Assembly: GCF_001050015.1 (NCBI RefSeq) | Contig: NZ_CVTB01000302.1 | Coordinates: 60,561-124,560, forward strand | Direction of reading: 5' to 3' | Length of the DNA: 64,000 nucleotides | From: Mycolicibacterium malmesburyense | GTDB lineage: Bacteria; Actinomycetota; Actinomycetes; Mycobacteriales; Mycobacteriaceae | Shown: one piece after another, positions 40,380 to 49,678 of the stretch | Numbering within the stretch: position 1 is the first letter of the stretch | Layout: the number at the start of each line of letters is the position of its first letter | Notes under the pieces: model-generated | Database searches by the model: none | Seen by the model: only the letters and a program-made list of their open reading frames with translations | Told to the model about the DNA's origin: nothing | Position numbers and translations under genes: made by a program

Positions 40380-42134
40380 TCAGTACTTCCGTTCCATCGG
40401 CTCATAGCGCGTCTGGACCACGGGCTTGTAGTCCAGGCGGATGTCGGACAGAAGGTCCGTGCCCTCCTTGTAGGCCATGGTGTGGCGCATGTAGTTGGTG
40501 TCGTCGCGGTTCGGGTAGTCCTCGCGGGCGTGCCCGCCGCGAGACTCCTTGCGGTTCAACGCCCCGACCACGGTGACCTCGGCGAGCTCGAGCAGGAAGC
40601 CGAGCTCAATGGCCTCGAGCAGATCGCTGTTGTAGCGCTTGCCCTTGTCGTGCACCGTGATTCGCGAGTACCGCTCCTTGAGCGCGTGGATGTCGGTGAG
40701 CGCCTGCTTGAGCGTCTCCTCGGTGCGGAACACCGCGGCGTTGTTGTCCATCGACTGCTGCAGGGCGCCGCGGATGTCGGCGACGCGCTCGTTGCCGTGC
40801 TCGGAGAGAACGCGCCCGACCCAGTCGACGACCATGCCCGCCGGGTTCTCCGGCAGGGGCACGAAGTCGTGGCCGAGCGCGAAGTTCGCCGCGGCGATAC
40901 CCGCCCGACGGCCGAACACGTTGATGTCCAACAGCGAGTTGGTGCCCAGCCGGTTGGCGCCGTGGACGGACACGCACGCGCATTCACCCGCGGCGTACAA
41001 GCCGGGGATGACCGTCGTGTTGTCGCGCAGCACCTGGCCGTTGACCGTCGTCGGGATGCCGCCCATGACGTAGTGACACGTCGGGTAGACCGGCACCAGC
41101 TCCTTGACCGGGTCGACGCCGAGATACGTACGGGCGAACTCGGTGATGTCGGGCAGCTTGGATTCCAAGACGTCCTCGCCCAGGTGGCGCACGTCGATGT
41201 AGACGTAATCCTTGTTCGGCCCCGCGCCGCGACCCTCGAGCACCTCGAGCACCATCGAACGGGCGACGATGTCGCGCGGCGCCAGGTCGACGATCGTCGG
41301 CGCGTAGCGCTCCATGAAGCGCTCGCCCTCACCGTTCAACAGCCGGCCGCCCTCGCCGCGCACCGCCTCGGAGATCAGGATGCCCAGGCCGGCGAGGCCC
41401 GTCGGGTGGAACTGGTGAAACTCCATGTCCTCCAGGGGGAGTCCCTTGCGGAAGACGATGCCCAGACCGTCACCGGTCAAGGTGTGCGCGTTGGAGGTGG
41501 TCTTGTACATCCGGCCCGACCCGCCGGTGGCGAACACGACGGCCTTGGCGTGGAAGACGTGGATGTCACCGGTCGCCAACTCATAGGCGACCACGCCGGT
41601 GGCCACCGGCCCGCCCGCGGTCTCGGTCAGCGTGATGTCCAGCGCGTAGAACTCGTTGAAGAACTCGACGTCGTGCTTGACGCAGTTCTGGTAGAGCGTC
41701 TGCAGGATCATGTGGCCGGTGCGGTCGGCGGCATAACAGGCCCGGCGCACCGGCGCCTTGCCGTGGTCGCGGGTGTGCCCGCCGAAGCGGCGCTGGTCGA
41801 TGCGGCCCTCGGGGGTGCGGTTGAACGGCATCCCCATCTTCTCGAGGTCGAGCACCGCGTCGATGGCTTCCTTGCACATGATCTCGACGGCGTCCTGGTC
41901 GGCGAGGTAGTCGCCGCCCTTGACGGTGTCGAAGGTGTGCCACTCCCAGTTGTCCTCTTCGACGTTGGCCAACGCGGCGCACATGCCGCCCTGCGCCGCG
42001 CCGGTGTGGCTGCGCGTCGGGTACACCTTCGTCAGCACGGCGGTGCGGGCCCGCGGACCCGCCTCCACGGCCGCGCGCATGCCCGCGCCGCCCGCGCCGA
42101 TGATGACGACGTCGTAGCGATGTTCCTGAATCAT
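40380..42134 (-). CDS. sdhA: Succinate dehydrogenase flavoprotein subunit
   Basis: A 584-aa FAD-binding catalytic subunit that oxidises succinate to fumarate. FAD site GAGGAGMRAA (13-22); the FAD-linking histidine is in SHTGAAQGG; substrate residues HQFHPTG and the RACYAADRTGH arginine region; catalytic segment RGEGGRLLN. Located in the sdhCDAB operon between sdhD and sdhB. Confidence 0.96.
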   Translation of the reverse strand: MIQEHRYDVVIIGAGGAGMRAAVEAGPRARTAVLTKVYPTRSHTGAAQGGMCAALANVEEDNWEWHTFDTVKGGDYLADQDAVEIMCKEAIDAVLDLEKMGMPFNRTPEGRIDQRRFGGHTRDHGKAPVRRACYAADRTGHMILQTLYQNCVKHDVEFFNEFYALDITLTETAGGPVATGVVAYELATGDIHVFHAKAVVFATGGSGRMYKTTSNAHTLTGDGLGIVFRKGLPLEDMEFHQFHPTGLAGLGILISEAVRGEGGRLLNGEGERFMERYAPTIVDLAPRDIVARSMVLEVLEGRGAGPNKDYVYIDVRHLGEDVLESKLPDITEFARTYLGVDPVKELVPVYPTCHYVMGGIPTTVNGQVLRDNTTVIPGLYAAGECACVSVHGANRLGTNSLLDINVFGRRAGIAAANFALGHDFVPLPENPAGMVVDWVGRVLSEHGNERVADIRGALQQSMDNNAAVFRTEETLKQALTDIHALKERYSRITVHDKGKRYNSDLLEAIELGFLLELAEVTVVGALNRKESRGGHAREDYPNRDDTNYMRHTMAYKEGTDLLSDIRLDYKPVVQTRYEPMERKY

Positions 42135-42147
42135 GTAAAGCTCCCGC

Positions 42148-42639
42148 TTACGAGATGTTCGCGTCGAAGGTGACCAGCACGTAGCTGCCCAGCACCAGCG
42201 TGAATCCGGTCGCCAGCAGCAGCACCGAGTTCAGCCAGAATTTCGTGGTGTTCTTGCGTGCGTAATCGCCGATGATGGTCCGGAGGCCGTTGGCCCCGTG
42301 CAGCTGGGCCAGCCACAGCAGCGCCATGTCCCAGATCTGCCAGAACGGCGACGCCCAGCGCTGGGCGACGTAGTTGAAGTCGATCCGGTAGACGCCGTCC
42401 TCCCACATCAGCATGACGAACAGGTGGCCCAGCGCGAGAAACACCAGCGCCACGCCCGAGAACCGCATGAACAGCCAGGCGTACTTCTCGAAGTAGGGGA
42501 TGCCGCGCGGCCGTCGCGGCGCCCGGGGGTGGTCCAGGCCGGCCGGCCGGTCGTGCTCCTTTTCCATCACCGGGGCGATGCGGCCCTCGCGGTGGTGCGG
42601 CGTCCAGGCTCCCGACGGCCCGCCTGCCGGCGCGCTCAC
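42148..42639 (-). CDS. sdhD: Succinate dehydrogenase hydrophobic membrane anchor SdhD
   Basis: A 163-aa membrane anchor with three predicted helices (YAWLFMRFSGVALVFLALGH, IWDMALLWLAQLHGANGL, and a C-terminal LLLATGFTLVLGSYVLV). The His in the first helix could ligate heme. The GTG at 42639 overlaps the sdhC stop (GTGA) and gives a polar 45-residue N terminus ending PRGIPYFEKY; the much longer frame on this strand is antisense to noncoding sequence and rejected. Confidence 0.9.
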   Translation of the reverse strand: MSAPAGGPSGAWTPHHREGRIAPVMEKEHDRPAGLDHPRAPRRPRGIPYFEKYAWLFMRFSGVALVFLALGHLFVMLMWEDGVYRIDFNYVAQRWASPFWQIWDMALLWLAQLHGANGLRTIIGDYARKNTTKFWLNSVLLLATGFTLVLGSYVLVTFDANIS

Positions 42640-43055
42640 AGGAACCGCTCCGCCATGTGCATGCCGATGATGCCGAGCGACGGGATGAACACCGCCAGGA
42701 ACACGGCGACCACGATCCACAGCATGACCCGCTGGTAGCGCGCGCCGTGCTGCCAGAAGTCGATGAGGATGACCCGGATGCCGTTGAGCGCGTGATACAG
42801 CACCGCGACCACCAGGCCGATCTCCATCAATCCGATCAGCGGGGTCTTGTAGGTCTCGATGACCTCGTTGTAGGCCTGCGGGCTGACCCGGACCAGCGCG
42901 GTGTCGAGCACGTGGACGAACAGGAAGAAGAAGATCGTCGCACCGGTGATGCGGTGCAGCACCCACGACCACATCGCAGGATCGCCGCGGTAGAGGGTTC
43001 GCCTGCGCGGTCGCGATCGAGGAGCAGCGGGGCTCTCTGGTATCGCAGTACTCAT
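42636..43055 (-). CDS. sdhC: Succinate dehydrogenase cytochrome b556 subunit SdhC
   Basis: A 139-aa anchor subunit with three helices. The SWVLHRITGATIFFFLFVHVLDTALV stretch carries the quinone/heme-site Arg and His residues, and LYHALNGIRVILIDFW is the second conserved motif. ATG at 43055 has GGAGG 4 nt upstream. First gene of sdhCDAB, divergent from cdd across 261 nt. Confidence 0.92.
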   Translation of the reverse strand: MSTAIPESPAAPRSRPRRRTLYRGDPAMWSWVLHRITGATIFFFLFVHVLDTALVRVSPQAYNEVIETYKTPLIGLMEIGLVVAVLYHALNGIRVILIDFWQHGARYQRVMLWIVVAVFLAVFIPSLGIIGMHMAERFL

Positions 43056-43316
43056 CTGGCCTCCAACGCCTTCGGTGGACGATTGGGCTCCGGAGCTGCA
43101 CCGGTGCGGCAGGTGTGGCTTCCTGGCGGTTGGTCCGGTTCGCGCACTTCACCCAAACCTCGGGGCGACTCTAAACCCAGTTGTACTGCTAAACGAACTA
43201 CGGTTTAGCCGTCGATGTCTTCAAGAACGCCGAAGTTAGGGTTACCTATTCCGTTTCCCGGCTTCGCGGAGGGGGCAGCGGAATGCATTCAGAACCGGCC
43301 TGGCGAGGGTGACACG
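43056..43316. promoter_or_regulatory. Divergent promoter region sdhCDAB / cdd-deoA-add
   Basis: A 261-nt gap. It contains a perfect inverted repeat (43188-43209), a TAGGGT -10-like box at 43237-43242 towards cdd, and a minus-strand TAGAGT near 43169-43174 towards sdhC. No RNA element was recognised. Confidence 0.4.
43188..43209. promoter_or_regulatory. Inverted repeat GCTAAAC-N8-GTTTAGC
   Basis: Perfect 7-bp arms separated by 8 nt, in the AT-richest part of the sdhC-cdd gap and at the expected -35 distance from the minus-strand TAGAGT box. A plausible operator for sdh; the protein is unknown. Confidence 0.45.
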
Positions 43317-43739
43317 ATGTCGGAGATCGACTGGAATACGTTGCGACAGAAGGCAACTGAAGTGTCGGCGGCCGCCTATGCGCCGTACTCGGGCTTCCCG
43401 GTCGGGGCGGCGGGATTGGTCGACGACGGGCGCGTGGTGGCCGGATGCAATGTGGAAAATGTCTCATATGGCCTAGGTCTCTGTGCCGAGTGCGCAGTGG
43501 TCTGCAACCTGCACTCGGGCGGCGGCGGACGCCTCATCGCGCTGTCGTGTGTCGACGCCGCCGGCGAGTTACTCATGCCGTGCGGCCGGTGCCGTCAGGT
43601 GCTGCTCGAACACGGCGGGCCGCAGATGCTCATCGACCATCCGCAGGGGCCGCGACCGCTCGCCGATCTGTTGCCCGACGCGTTCGGCCCTGCCGACCTG
43701 GCCCGGCGCGACCGACTCCCCGGCAAGGAAAGTCCGTGA
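43317..43739 (+). CDS. cdd: Cytidine deaminase
   Basis: A 140-aa zinc deaminase converting (deoxy)cytidine to (deoxy)uridine. Motifs: PYSGFPVGAAG, the CNVENVSYGLGLCAE zinc/Glu site (first Cys ligand with catalytic Glu) and MPCGRCRQVL with the other two zinc cysteines. ATG at 43317 after GAGGGTGA; the longer upstream frame has no similarity. The stop overlaps deoA (GTGA). Confidence 0.94.
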   Translation: MSEIDWNTLRQKATEVSAAAYAPYSGFPVGAAGLVDDGRVVAGCNVENVSYGLGLCAECAVVCNLHSGGGGRLIALSCVDAAGELLMPCGRCRQVLLEHGGPQMLIDHPQGPRPLADLLPDAFGPADLARRDRLPGKESP

Positions 43740-45043
43740 CGCAGTTCACATTTGACGCACCGACGGTGATCCGGGTGAAGCGCGACGGCGGGGTGCTCTC
43801 CGACGCGGCGATCGACTGGGTGATCGACGCGTACACCCACGGCCGGGTGGCCGACGAGCAGATGTCGGCGCTGTTGATGGCGATCTTCCTGCGCGGTATG
43901 ACCCCGGCCGAGATCGCCAGGTGGACGGCCGCGATGGTGGACTCCGGCGAGCGGCTGGACTTTACAGATCTTCGCCGGGATGGAAAGCCACTGGCGTTGG
44001 TGGACAAGCATTCCACCGGCGGGGTGGGCGACAAGATCACCATTCCGCTGGTGCCCGTCGTGATGGCCTGCGGCGGTGCGGTACCGCAGGCCGCCGGCCG
44101 CGGCCTCGGCCACACCGGCGGCACGCTCGACAAGCTCGAATCGATCCCAGGGTTCACCGCCGAGATCTCCAAACACCAGATCCGCCAACAGCTTTGCGAC
44201 CTGGGGGCGGCGATCTTCGCCGCGGGCGAGCTGGCCCCCGCCGACCGGAAGATCTACGCGCTGCGCGACATCACCGCCACCACCGAGTCGCTGCCGCTGA
44301 TCGCGAGTTCGGTGATGAGCAAGAAGATTGCCGAGGGGGCCCGGGCGCTGGTGCTCGACACCAAGGTCGGTTCGGGTGCGTTCCTGAAGACCGAACGCGA
44401 ATCGCGCGAGCTCGCCCGCACGATGGTCGAACTGGGCACCGCGCACGGCCTGACCACCAGGGCCGTGTTGACCGACATGTCCACGCCGTTGGGTCGCGCG
44501 GTCGGCAACGCCGTGGAGGTGGCCGAATCGCTGGAAGTGCTCGCCGGAGGCGGTCCGCCCGACGTGGTGGAACTGACGCTGACGCTGGCCGCCGAGATGC
44601 TCGACGCCGCGGGACTCGACGGCGTCGACCCGGCCCAGACGCTGCAGGACGGCTCGGCGATGGACCGGTTCCGCGAACTCGTCGCGGCGCAGGGCGGCGA
44701 TCCGACCGCGGAGCTGCCGGTCGGCCCGCACGCCGAGACCATCACCGCGCCGCGCGATGGCAGGATGGAGAGCATCGACGCGATGGCGGTGGGTATGGCG
44801 GTGTGGCGGCTCGGAGCGGGACGTTCCGCTCCAGGTGAGCGGGTCCAGCCCGGTGCCGGACTCCACATCCACCGGCGGGTGGGCGACCCGGTGAGCGCAG
44901 GCGAGCCGCTGTTCACGCTCTACACCGAGACCCCCGACCGATTCGAGGGGGCGATCGCCGAACTCGACGGCAACTGGGCCGTGGGTGACGCCGCACCACC
45001 GTCGCGTCCGCTGATCATCGACCGAATCACGAGCGGAGACTGA
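43736..45043 (+). CDS. deoA: Thymidine phosphorylase
   Basis: A 435-aa nucleoside phosphorylase of the NP-II family that cleaves thymidine/deoxyuridine to base and deoxyribose-1-phosphate. The KHSTGGVGDK phosphate loop, SGRTLGHTGGTLDKLE-like segment (here RGLGHTGGTLDKLESI) and the LVLDTKVGSGAF motif are clear. The GTG at 43736 overlaps the cdd stop. Works with cdd to salvage pyrimidine nucleosides. Confidence 0.95.
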   Translation: MTQFTFDAPTVIRVKRDGGVLSDAAIDWVIDAYTHGRVADEQMSALLMAIFLRGMTPAEIARWTAAMVDSGERLDFTDLRRDGKPLALVDKHSTGGVGDKITIPLVPVVMACGGAVPQAAGRGLGHTGGTLDKLESIPGFTAEISKHQIRQQLCDLGAAIFAAGELAPADRKIYALRDITATTESLPLIASSVMSKKIAEGARALVLDTKVGSGAFLKTERESRELARTMVELGTAHGLTTRAVLTDMSTPLGRAVGNAVEVAESLEVLAGGGPPDVVELTLTLAAEMLDAAGLDGVDPAQTLQDGSAMDRFRELVAAQGGDPTAELPVGPHAETITAPRDGRMESIDAMAVGMAVWRLGAGRSAPGERVQPGAGLHIHRRVGDPVSAGEPLFTLYTETPDRFEGAIAELDGNWAVGDAAPPSRPLIIDRITSGD

Positions 45044-45055
45044 CCGGAGAGCGAC

Positions 45056-46144
45056 ATGACGACGCCGCTGAATCTGGACTCGATCAGGCAAGCGCCCAAG
45101 GCGCTGCTGCACGACCACCTGGACGGCGGGCTGCGCCCGTCGACGGTCCTCGAGCTGGCCGAGGCGACTGGTTACGACGATCTGCCGGCGACCGACGTCG
45201 ACGAGCTGACAACGTTCTTCCGCACCGCCGCGCACAGCGGGTCGCTGGTGCGGTACCTGGAGCCCTTCGCCCACACCGTCGGCGTCATGCAGACCCCCGA
45301 GGCCCTGCACCGCGTCGCCTACGAATGCGTCGAGGACCTCGCCGACGACAACGTGGTCTACGCCGAGATCCGGTTCGCGCCCGAACTGCACATCGACGGC
45401 GGGCTGTCGCTGGACGCCGTCGTCGACGCGGTGATGGCCGGGTTCACCGACGGGGAGAAGGCGGCCAGCGCCGAAGGGCGCACGATCACCGTGCGCTGCC
45501 TGGTGACCGCCATGCGGCATGCGGCGCGCTCACGCGAGATCGCCGAACTCGCGATCCGGTTCCGCGACAAGGGCGTCGTCGGCTTCGACATCGCGGGCGC
45601 GGAGGCCGGCTACCCGCCGACCCGGCATCTCGACGCGTTCGAGTACATGCGAAGCAACAACGCGCACTTCACGATTCACGCGGGGGAGGCGTTCGGCCTG
45701 CCGTCGATCCACGAGGCGATCGCGTACTGCGGTGCCGACCGGCTCGGCCACGGGGTGCGCATCGTCGACGACATCACCGTCGCACCCGACGGCAGCGCGC
45801 AGCTGGGACGGCTGGCGGCGCTGCTGCGTGACAAGCGGATCCCGTTCGAGCTGTGCCCGTCGTCGAACGTGCAGACCGGCGCCGTCGCGAGCATCGCCGA
45901 GCACCCGTTCGACCTGCTGGCGCGGCTGCGGTTCCGCGTCACCGTCAACACCGACAACCGGTTGATGAGCGACACCACGATGAGCCAGGAGATGCTGCGC
46001 CTCGTCGAGGCGTTCGGCTACGGCTGGAGCGATCTGCAGCGGTTCACGATCAACGCGATGAAGTCGGCGTTCATCTCGTTCGACGAGCGCTTGGCGATCA
46101 TCGACGACGTCATCAAGCCGCGCTACGCCGTCCTGATCGGCTGA
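45056..46144 (+). CDS. add: Adenosine deaminase
   Basis: A 362-aa TIM-barrel zinc enzyme turning adenosine into inosine. HDHLDGG gives the two N-terminal zinc histidines, HAGEAFG the third with the catalytic Glu, LGHGVRI a conserved His, and NTDNRLMS the catalytic/zinc Asp. Twelve nt after deoA, with GGAGAG before the ATG; completes a cdd-deoA-add salvage operon. Confidence 0.95.
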   Translation: MTTPLNLDSIRQAPKALLHDHLDGGLRPSTVLELAEATGYDDLPATDVDELTTFFRTAAHSGSLVRYLEPFAHTVGVMQTPEALHRVAYECVEDLADDNVVYAEIRFAPELHIDGGLSLDAVVDAVMAGFTDGEKAASAEGRTITVRCLVTAMRHAARSREIAELAIRFRDKGVVGFDIAGAEAGYPPTRHLDAFEYMRSNNAHFTIHAGEAFGLPSIHEAIAYCGADRLGHGVRIVDDITVAPDGSAQLGRLAALLRDKRIPFELCPSSNVQTGAVASIAEHPFDLLARLRFRVTVNTDNRLMSDTTMSQEMLRLVEAFGYGWSDLQRFTINAMKSAFISFDERLAIIDDVIKPRYAVLIG

Positions 46145-46234
46145 GTCCCATTTCTGCGCGAGTGACGGTGTTTGCGCGCGGACACGCCGCGTACGCGTGA
46201 CAGTTCGTGGTCGCTCGCGGTCGACGAGTGACCG

Positions 46235-47509
46235 CTATTCCTGGCGCAGCCGCGACTCTACGAACGCCTCCAGCGCCTCCCACTGTGTGACGGCCTTGGC
46301 GTACGGCGGGCTCGGCGCGCGGACCGTGTCCGGTTCCAGGACGTGCGCGACCAGCCTGCCGAGCGGCTGGTCCGGATCGAGGGCCTGATCGACGGTCGTG
46401 TCCTCGGAGTAGTCGCCGACGTCGCGGAGCAGTTCGACGGCGAGGTCGAGCTGGTCGCGGTCCAGTGCGTCCGGTCCGTCGGCGAGGTCGTCGACGATGC
46501 CGGTGAGCACGTAGACGTTGTCCTCGGTGACCTCGACCTGCAGCGAGCCGTCGGTGGCGGCCGTGCGGATGTCGTCGTAGGTGGCCAAACCGGACAGGTC
46601 ATGGTCGTGTTCGTCGGCGAGATAGCGCGCCAGGGCACGCTCCGAGCCGAAGACGCTGATGCGGCCGTTGCGGCCGAGGAAGACCGGCTGGTCGTCGAGG
46701 TAGCAGCGCAGCGTGTAGTAGGTGCCCGCGCTCGTCATCAACCGCACCGGATCGATGCCGACCTTGAGCCAGAAGTCCTCGTCGCCGCCCAGGACCTGGC
46801 TCTGCGCCTGTGCGGTCAGGGCGTCGGACTCCTCCTCGCCGGCGTCCTCGTCCTCGGTCTCGTCGGACGTGTCGACCTCGTCGAGGACCTCGTCCTCGTC
46901 GGGCTCCGGCGCCGGTTCGGCCAATTCGGCTTCGGCCTTCTCCGAGGCGGCGGTGTCGACGCTCGGAGTGGTGACCAGCTCGTCGAGCGCGTCGACGACG
47001 TTGTCCCAGGAGCGGGCGACGACCGCTTCGATCTCACCCCACCGTTTGCGTCCGCTGCGACCGGAGAAGGCGTCGATCCCGCCGCCGAGCGTGCTCAGCA
47101 CCGGATTGCCGTTGAAAAACCTTGTGACGACTGGGAGTTCGCACACCGAGCCAAGCGACGAGACGACGACGAGCGTGCGGCGCAACTGGTCCACCCGATC
47201 CTCGCTGACCTTCTCCGCGACGATCTCCGGCACGCCGATGACGTCGTACTGGTGCTCTTCGGCCGGGTCCAGCCGGTGCGCATTGGCCTCTGTGAGCTTC
47301 TCCCACGCCGGGTGGTCGGTCAGGTCGTTGTCCTTGTTGGTCCTGACGAACGCGACCAGGTCGGCGACCGACTCGAACACGTAGAGATCCTCGTCCTTGC
47401 CGAGGAACGCCTCCCACTCGTCGCCGCCATCACGCCAGCGTGGAGCCCATAACGTGTACAGGTCGCCCTTGGTCAAGCCGAGCCGGATCGGCACGATGTC
47501 AGCAGCCAT
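46235..47509 (-). CDS. Conserved hypothetical (Rv3311-like) with internal duplication
   Basis: A 424-aa protein with no recognised catalytic motif. Two segments look alike: near residues 18-75 (YTLWAPRWRDGGDEWEAFLG, then VFESVADLVAFVRTNKDNDL) and near 260-320 (YYTLRCYLDDQPVFLGRNG, then VFGSERALARYLADEHDHDL). A highly acidic linker (about 195-245) separates them. The ATG at 47509 is 7 nt after TATTGT, supporting the start and a leaderless mRNA. Function unknown. Confidence 0.85.
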   Translation of the reverse strand: MAADIVPIRLGLTKGDLYTLWAPRWRDGGDEWEAFLGKDEDLYVFESVADLVAFVRTNKDNDLTDHPAWEKLTEANAHRLDPAEEHQYDVIGVPEIVAEKVSEDRVDQLRRTLVVVSSLGSVCELPVVTRFFNGNPVLSTLGGGIDAFSGRSGRKRWGEIEAVVARSWDNVVDALDELVTTPSVDTAASEKAEAELAEPAPEPDEDEVLDEVDTSDETEDEDAGEEESDALTAQAQSQVLGGDEDFWLKVGIDPVRLMTSAGTYYTLRCYLDDQPVFLGRNGRISVFGSERALARYLADEHDHDLSGLATYDDIRTAATDGSLQVEVTEDNVYVLTGIVDDLADGPDALDRDQLDLAVELLRDVGDYSEDTTVDQALDPDQPLGRLVAHVLEPDTVRAPSPPYAKAVTQWEALEAFVESRLRQE

Positions 47510-47595
47510 GCGGCACACAATAGCCACTCCGCCCGCTGGGACGTGCGCCCAGCTTGTGACAACGGATCGCGTCCGATTCCGGCACAATCATGTCC

Positions 47596-47985
47596 ATGCC
47601 GGCGAGGAACGGCCGCGGCGTCGCGGTGCTGGGCAACGCGGGTGCAGCCGTGGTGGCGGCATTGGTCTTGGTTCCGGGGTTACGAATCGGCGCCACTGCG
47701 CCGTGGTTGGGCGCCCTGATCATCATCGTGCCGACGGCGGCGCTGCTCACGGCGACCGGTTACCGGCACTATGGTTTCGCCCGGGCGCTCGGGGTGTCCT
47801 TATCGGTGTCGGTGATCGCCGGCGCGGTGAGTTGGGTGGTCGCGGTGTTCACGCTTGTCAAGGCCCTCAGCGGTGAGCCCGTAGGGCTCGCGTGGGCCGT
47901 GCTTCTTTTCCTCACACCCCTGGTGTCGGTGCTCGCGCTGGGCCTTCTGGCCCTGCGCGTCGTCCCGACGGCGCCCCCACGATGA
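47596..47985 (+). CDS. Small membrane protein, function unknown
   Basis: A 129-aa protein with four predicted helices (AVVAALVLVPGL, GALIIIVPTAALLTAT, VSLSVSVIAGAVSWVVAVFTL, WAVLLFLTPLVSVLALGLLALRV) and little else. Two in-frame ATGs exist (47590 and 47596); CACAAT lies 7 nt before the second, which I prefer. Divergent from the Rv3311-like gene with 86 nt between starts. Confidence 0.65.
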   Translation: MPARNGRGVAVLGNAGAAVVAALVLVPGLRIGATAPWLGALIIIVPTAALLTATGYRHYGFARALGVSLSVSVIAGAVSWVVAVFTLVKALSGEPVGLAWAVLLFLTPLVSVLALGLLALRVVPTAPPR

Positions 47986-48029
47986 CCGTCCTGCTCATAG
48001 CGGCATCGTTCGCAGTCGCGGCGAGCGTT

Positions 48030-48098
48030 CATGATCCCGGTCGGACTCAGCGCGATCGCGATCGCCGCGGGCAGCATCGTCGTCCAGAAATCAACCAC
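48030..48098 (-). pseudogene. Possible remnant of a GAP/LysE-type membrane exporter gene
   Basis: In the 187-nt gap before the alcohol dehydrogenase, the minus strand encodes VDFWTTMLPAAIAIALSPTGIM, which looks like the first helix of a GAP- or LysE-type exporter. The frame then continues into unrelated arginine-rich sequence. It may be the 5' stub of a deleted gene. Confidence 0.3.
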
Positions 48099-48172
48099 GG
48101 CGTTTGGCCTGTGTCGGCATCGTCAAGGCATTACCCATCCCACGATGTCGACCTACAAGCGAGGAGAGACAC

Positions 48173-49216
48173 ATGAAGGCCTTGGTGTACGACGGGCCGG
48201 GGCGTCGGTCCTGGACCGAGGTGCCGGACGCGGCCATAGCGTCGCCCACCGACGCTGTTGTGCGGGTGGACACCGTGACGATCTGCGGTACGGATCTGCA
48301 CATCCTCAAGGGCGACGTGCCTGCGGTGACGCCCGGACGCATCCTGGGGCACGAGGCCGTCGGCACGGTGGTCGAGGTCGGCGCGGCGGTGCAGCGCGTC
48401 GCTGTCGGCGACCGGGTGTTGGTCTCGTGCGTCACCGCTTGCGGCAGCTGCCGATACTGCCGCGACGCCGCATACGGGCAGTGCCTCAACGGCGGCGGGT
48501 GGATCCTGGGCCACTTAGTCGATGGAACCCAAGCGGAATTCGTGCGAGTGCCCTACGCCGACAACTCGACGCACAGGGTCCCCGACGGCGTCAGCGACGA
48601 GCAGATGATCGTGCTTGCCGACATCCTGCCGACCTCGTATGAGGTGGGTGTGCTCAACGGTCGGGTGCGTCCCGGCGACGTGGTGGCGATCGTCGGCGCG
48701 GGGCCGATCGGCTTGGCCGCGATCCTCACGGCGAAGCTGTACAGCCCCAGCCACATCGTCGCGATCGACATGGCTGATTCCCGGCTCGAAGCCGCCCGCA
48801 AGTTCGGCGCCGACGTGGTGGTCAACAACGGTCGCGACGACCCGCAGGCGGTGATAGCCGAGATGACGGGTGGTCTCGGGGCGGATGTCACCATGGAGGC
48901 CGTCGGCGTCCCCGAAACCTTCGAATTGGTTGTGCGGCTGGTGCGCGCCGGCGGTCACGTCGCCAACATCGGCGTTCACGGAGCCCCGGCGACGTTGCAT
49001 CTGGAGGACATCTGGATCAAGAACCTGACCATCACCACCGGGTTGGTCGACACGTACTCGACACCTACCTTGATCGGTCTGGTCGCCAACCACCGCCTCG
49101 ACACTTCTGCGATGGTCACCCACAGGTTCAGGCTGGATGAGTTCGAGGCCGCGTACGACGTGTTCAGCAACGCCGGGGAAACGGGCGCCTTGAAGGTCGT
49201 TCTCACCGCGTCGTGA
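48173..49216 (+). CDS. Zinc-dependent alcohol dehydrogenase family protein
   Basis: A 347-aa MDR enzyme. Catalytic zinc ligands are in TICGTDLH (Cys) and LGHEAVG (His-Glu); structural zinc cysteines are CGSCRYC with a following GQC. The NAD site is VGAGPIGLAA. It resembles secondary-alcohol/isopropanol-type dehydrogenases. The ATG has AGGAG about 8 nt upstream; the longer frame lacks similarity. Confidence 0.9.
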   Translation: MKALVYDGPGRRSWTEVPDAAIASPTDAVVRVDTVTICGTDLHILKGDVPAVTPGRILGHEAVGTVVEVGAAVQRVAVGDRVLVSCVTACGSCRYCRDAAYGQCLNGGGWILGHLVDGTQAEFVRVPYADNSTHRVPDGVSDEQMIVLADILPTSYEVGVLNGRVRPGDVVAIVGAGPIGLAAILTAKLYSPSHIVAIDMADSRLEAARKFGADVVVNNGRDDPQAVIAEMTGGLGADVTMEAVGVPETFELVVRLVRAGGHVANIGVHGAPATLHLEDIWIKNLTITTGLVDTYSTPTLIGLVANHRLDTSAMVTHRFRLDEFEAAYDVFSNAGETGALKVVLTAS

Positions 49217-49249
49217 CGTTCGTGGGAGTCCGGATGGCAACATGGCGGC

Positions 49250-49666
49250 ATGACCGAAAGCTCTCCCTCCCCGGGATCGACGCCGGTCTCCGATGTCATC
49301 GGAGACCCCGTGGCGCGGGTGCCGGCTGACGCCACGATCGCCGAGGCCGCCGATGCCATCATCAGCCGTGAGGTCGGCGCGATCGCGGTCGGCGACGACG
49401 CACGGCCTACCGCACTGGTTTCGGAGCGGGACATCGTGCGAGCCGTCGCCGCCGGTAAGGATCTGTCGCTGCCCGCCCTCGAGATGGCGAGCACGAAGTT
49501 GGTGTGGTGCGACGCCGAAGCCACCGTCAACGAGGTGGCGAACCAGATGATGGACCGCTACATCCGCCACGTCCTCGTGGAGCGTGACGGAGAACTGGTC
49601 GGCATCGTCTCGGCCCGCGACCTGCTCGGCATTTACGGCGCCGGCGCGGACCTCGAAATCGAGTAG
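49250..49666 (+). CDS. CBS-domain pair protein
   Basis: A 138-aa protein made of two CBS motifs (SDVIGDPVARVPADATIAEA... ALVSERDIVRAVAAG, and KLVWCDAEATVNEVANQMM... GIVSARDLLGIYG). Such stand-alone pairs bind adenine nucleotides and act as sensors; the partner is unknown. It ends 12 nt before the convergent NlpC/P60 gene. Confidence 0.86.
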   Translation: MTESSPSPGSTPVSDVIGDPVARVPADATIAEAADAIISREVGAIAVGDDARPTALVSERDIVRAVAAGKDLSLPALEMASTKLVWCDAEATVNEVANQMMDRYIRHVLVERDGELVGIVSARDLLGIYGAGADLEIE

Positions 49667-49678
49667 CCGGCAAGTGGT

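Noticed and set aside
43595..45520. 641-codon frame opposite deoA and add
   Set aside because: Shadow frame created by codon bias; the sense genes have full catalytic motifs.
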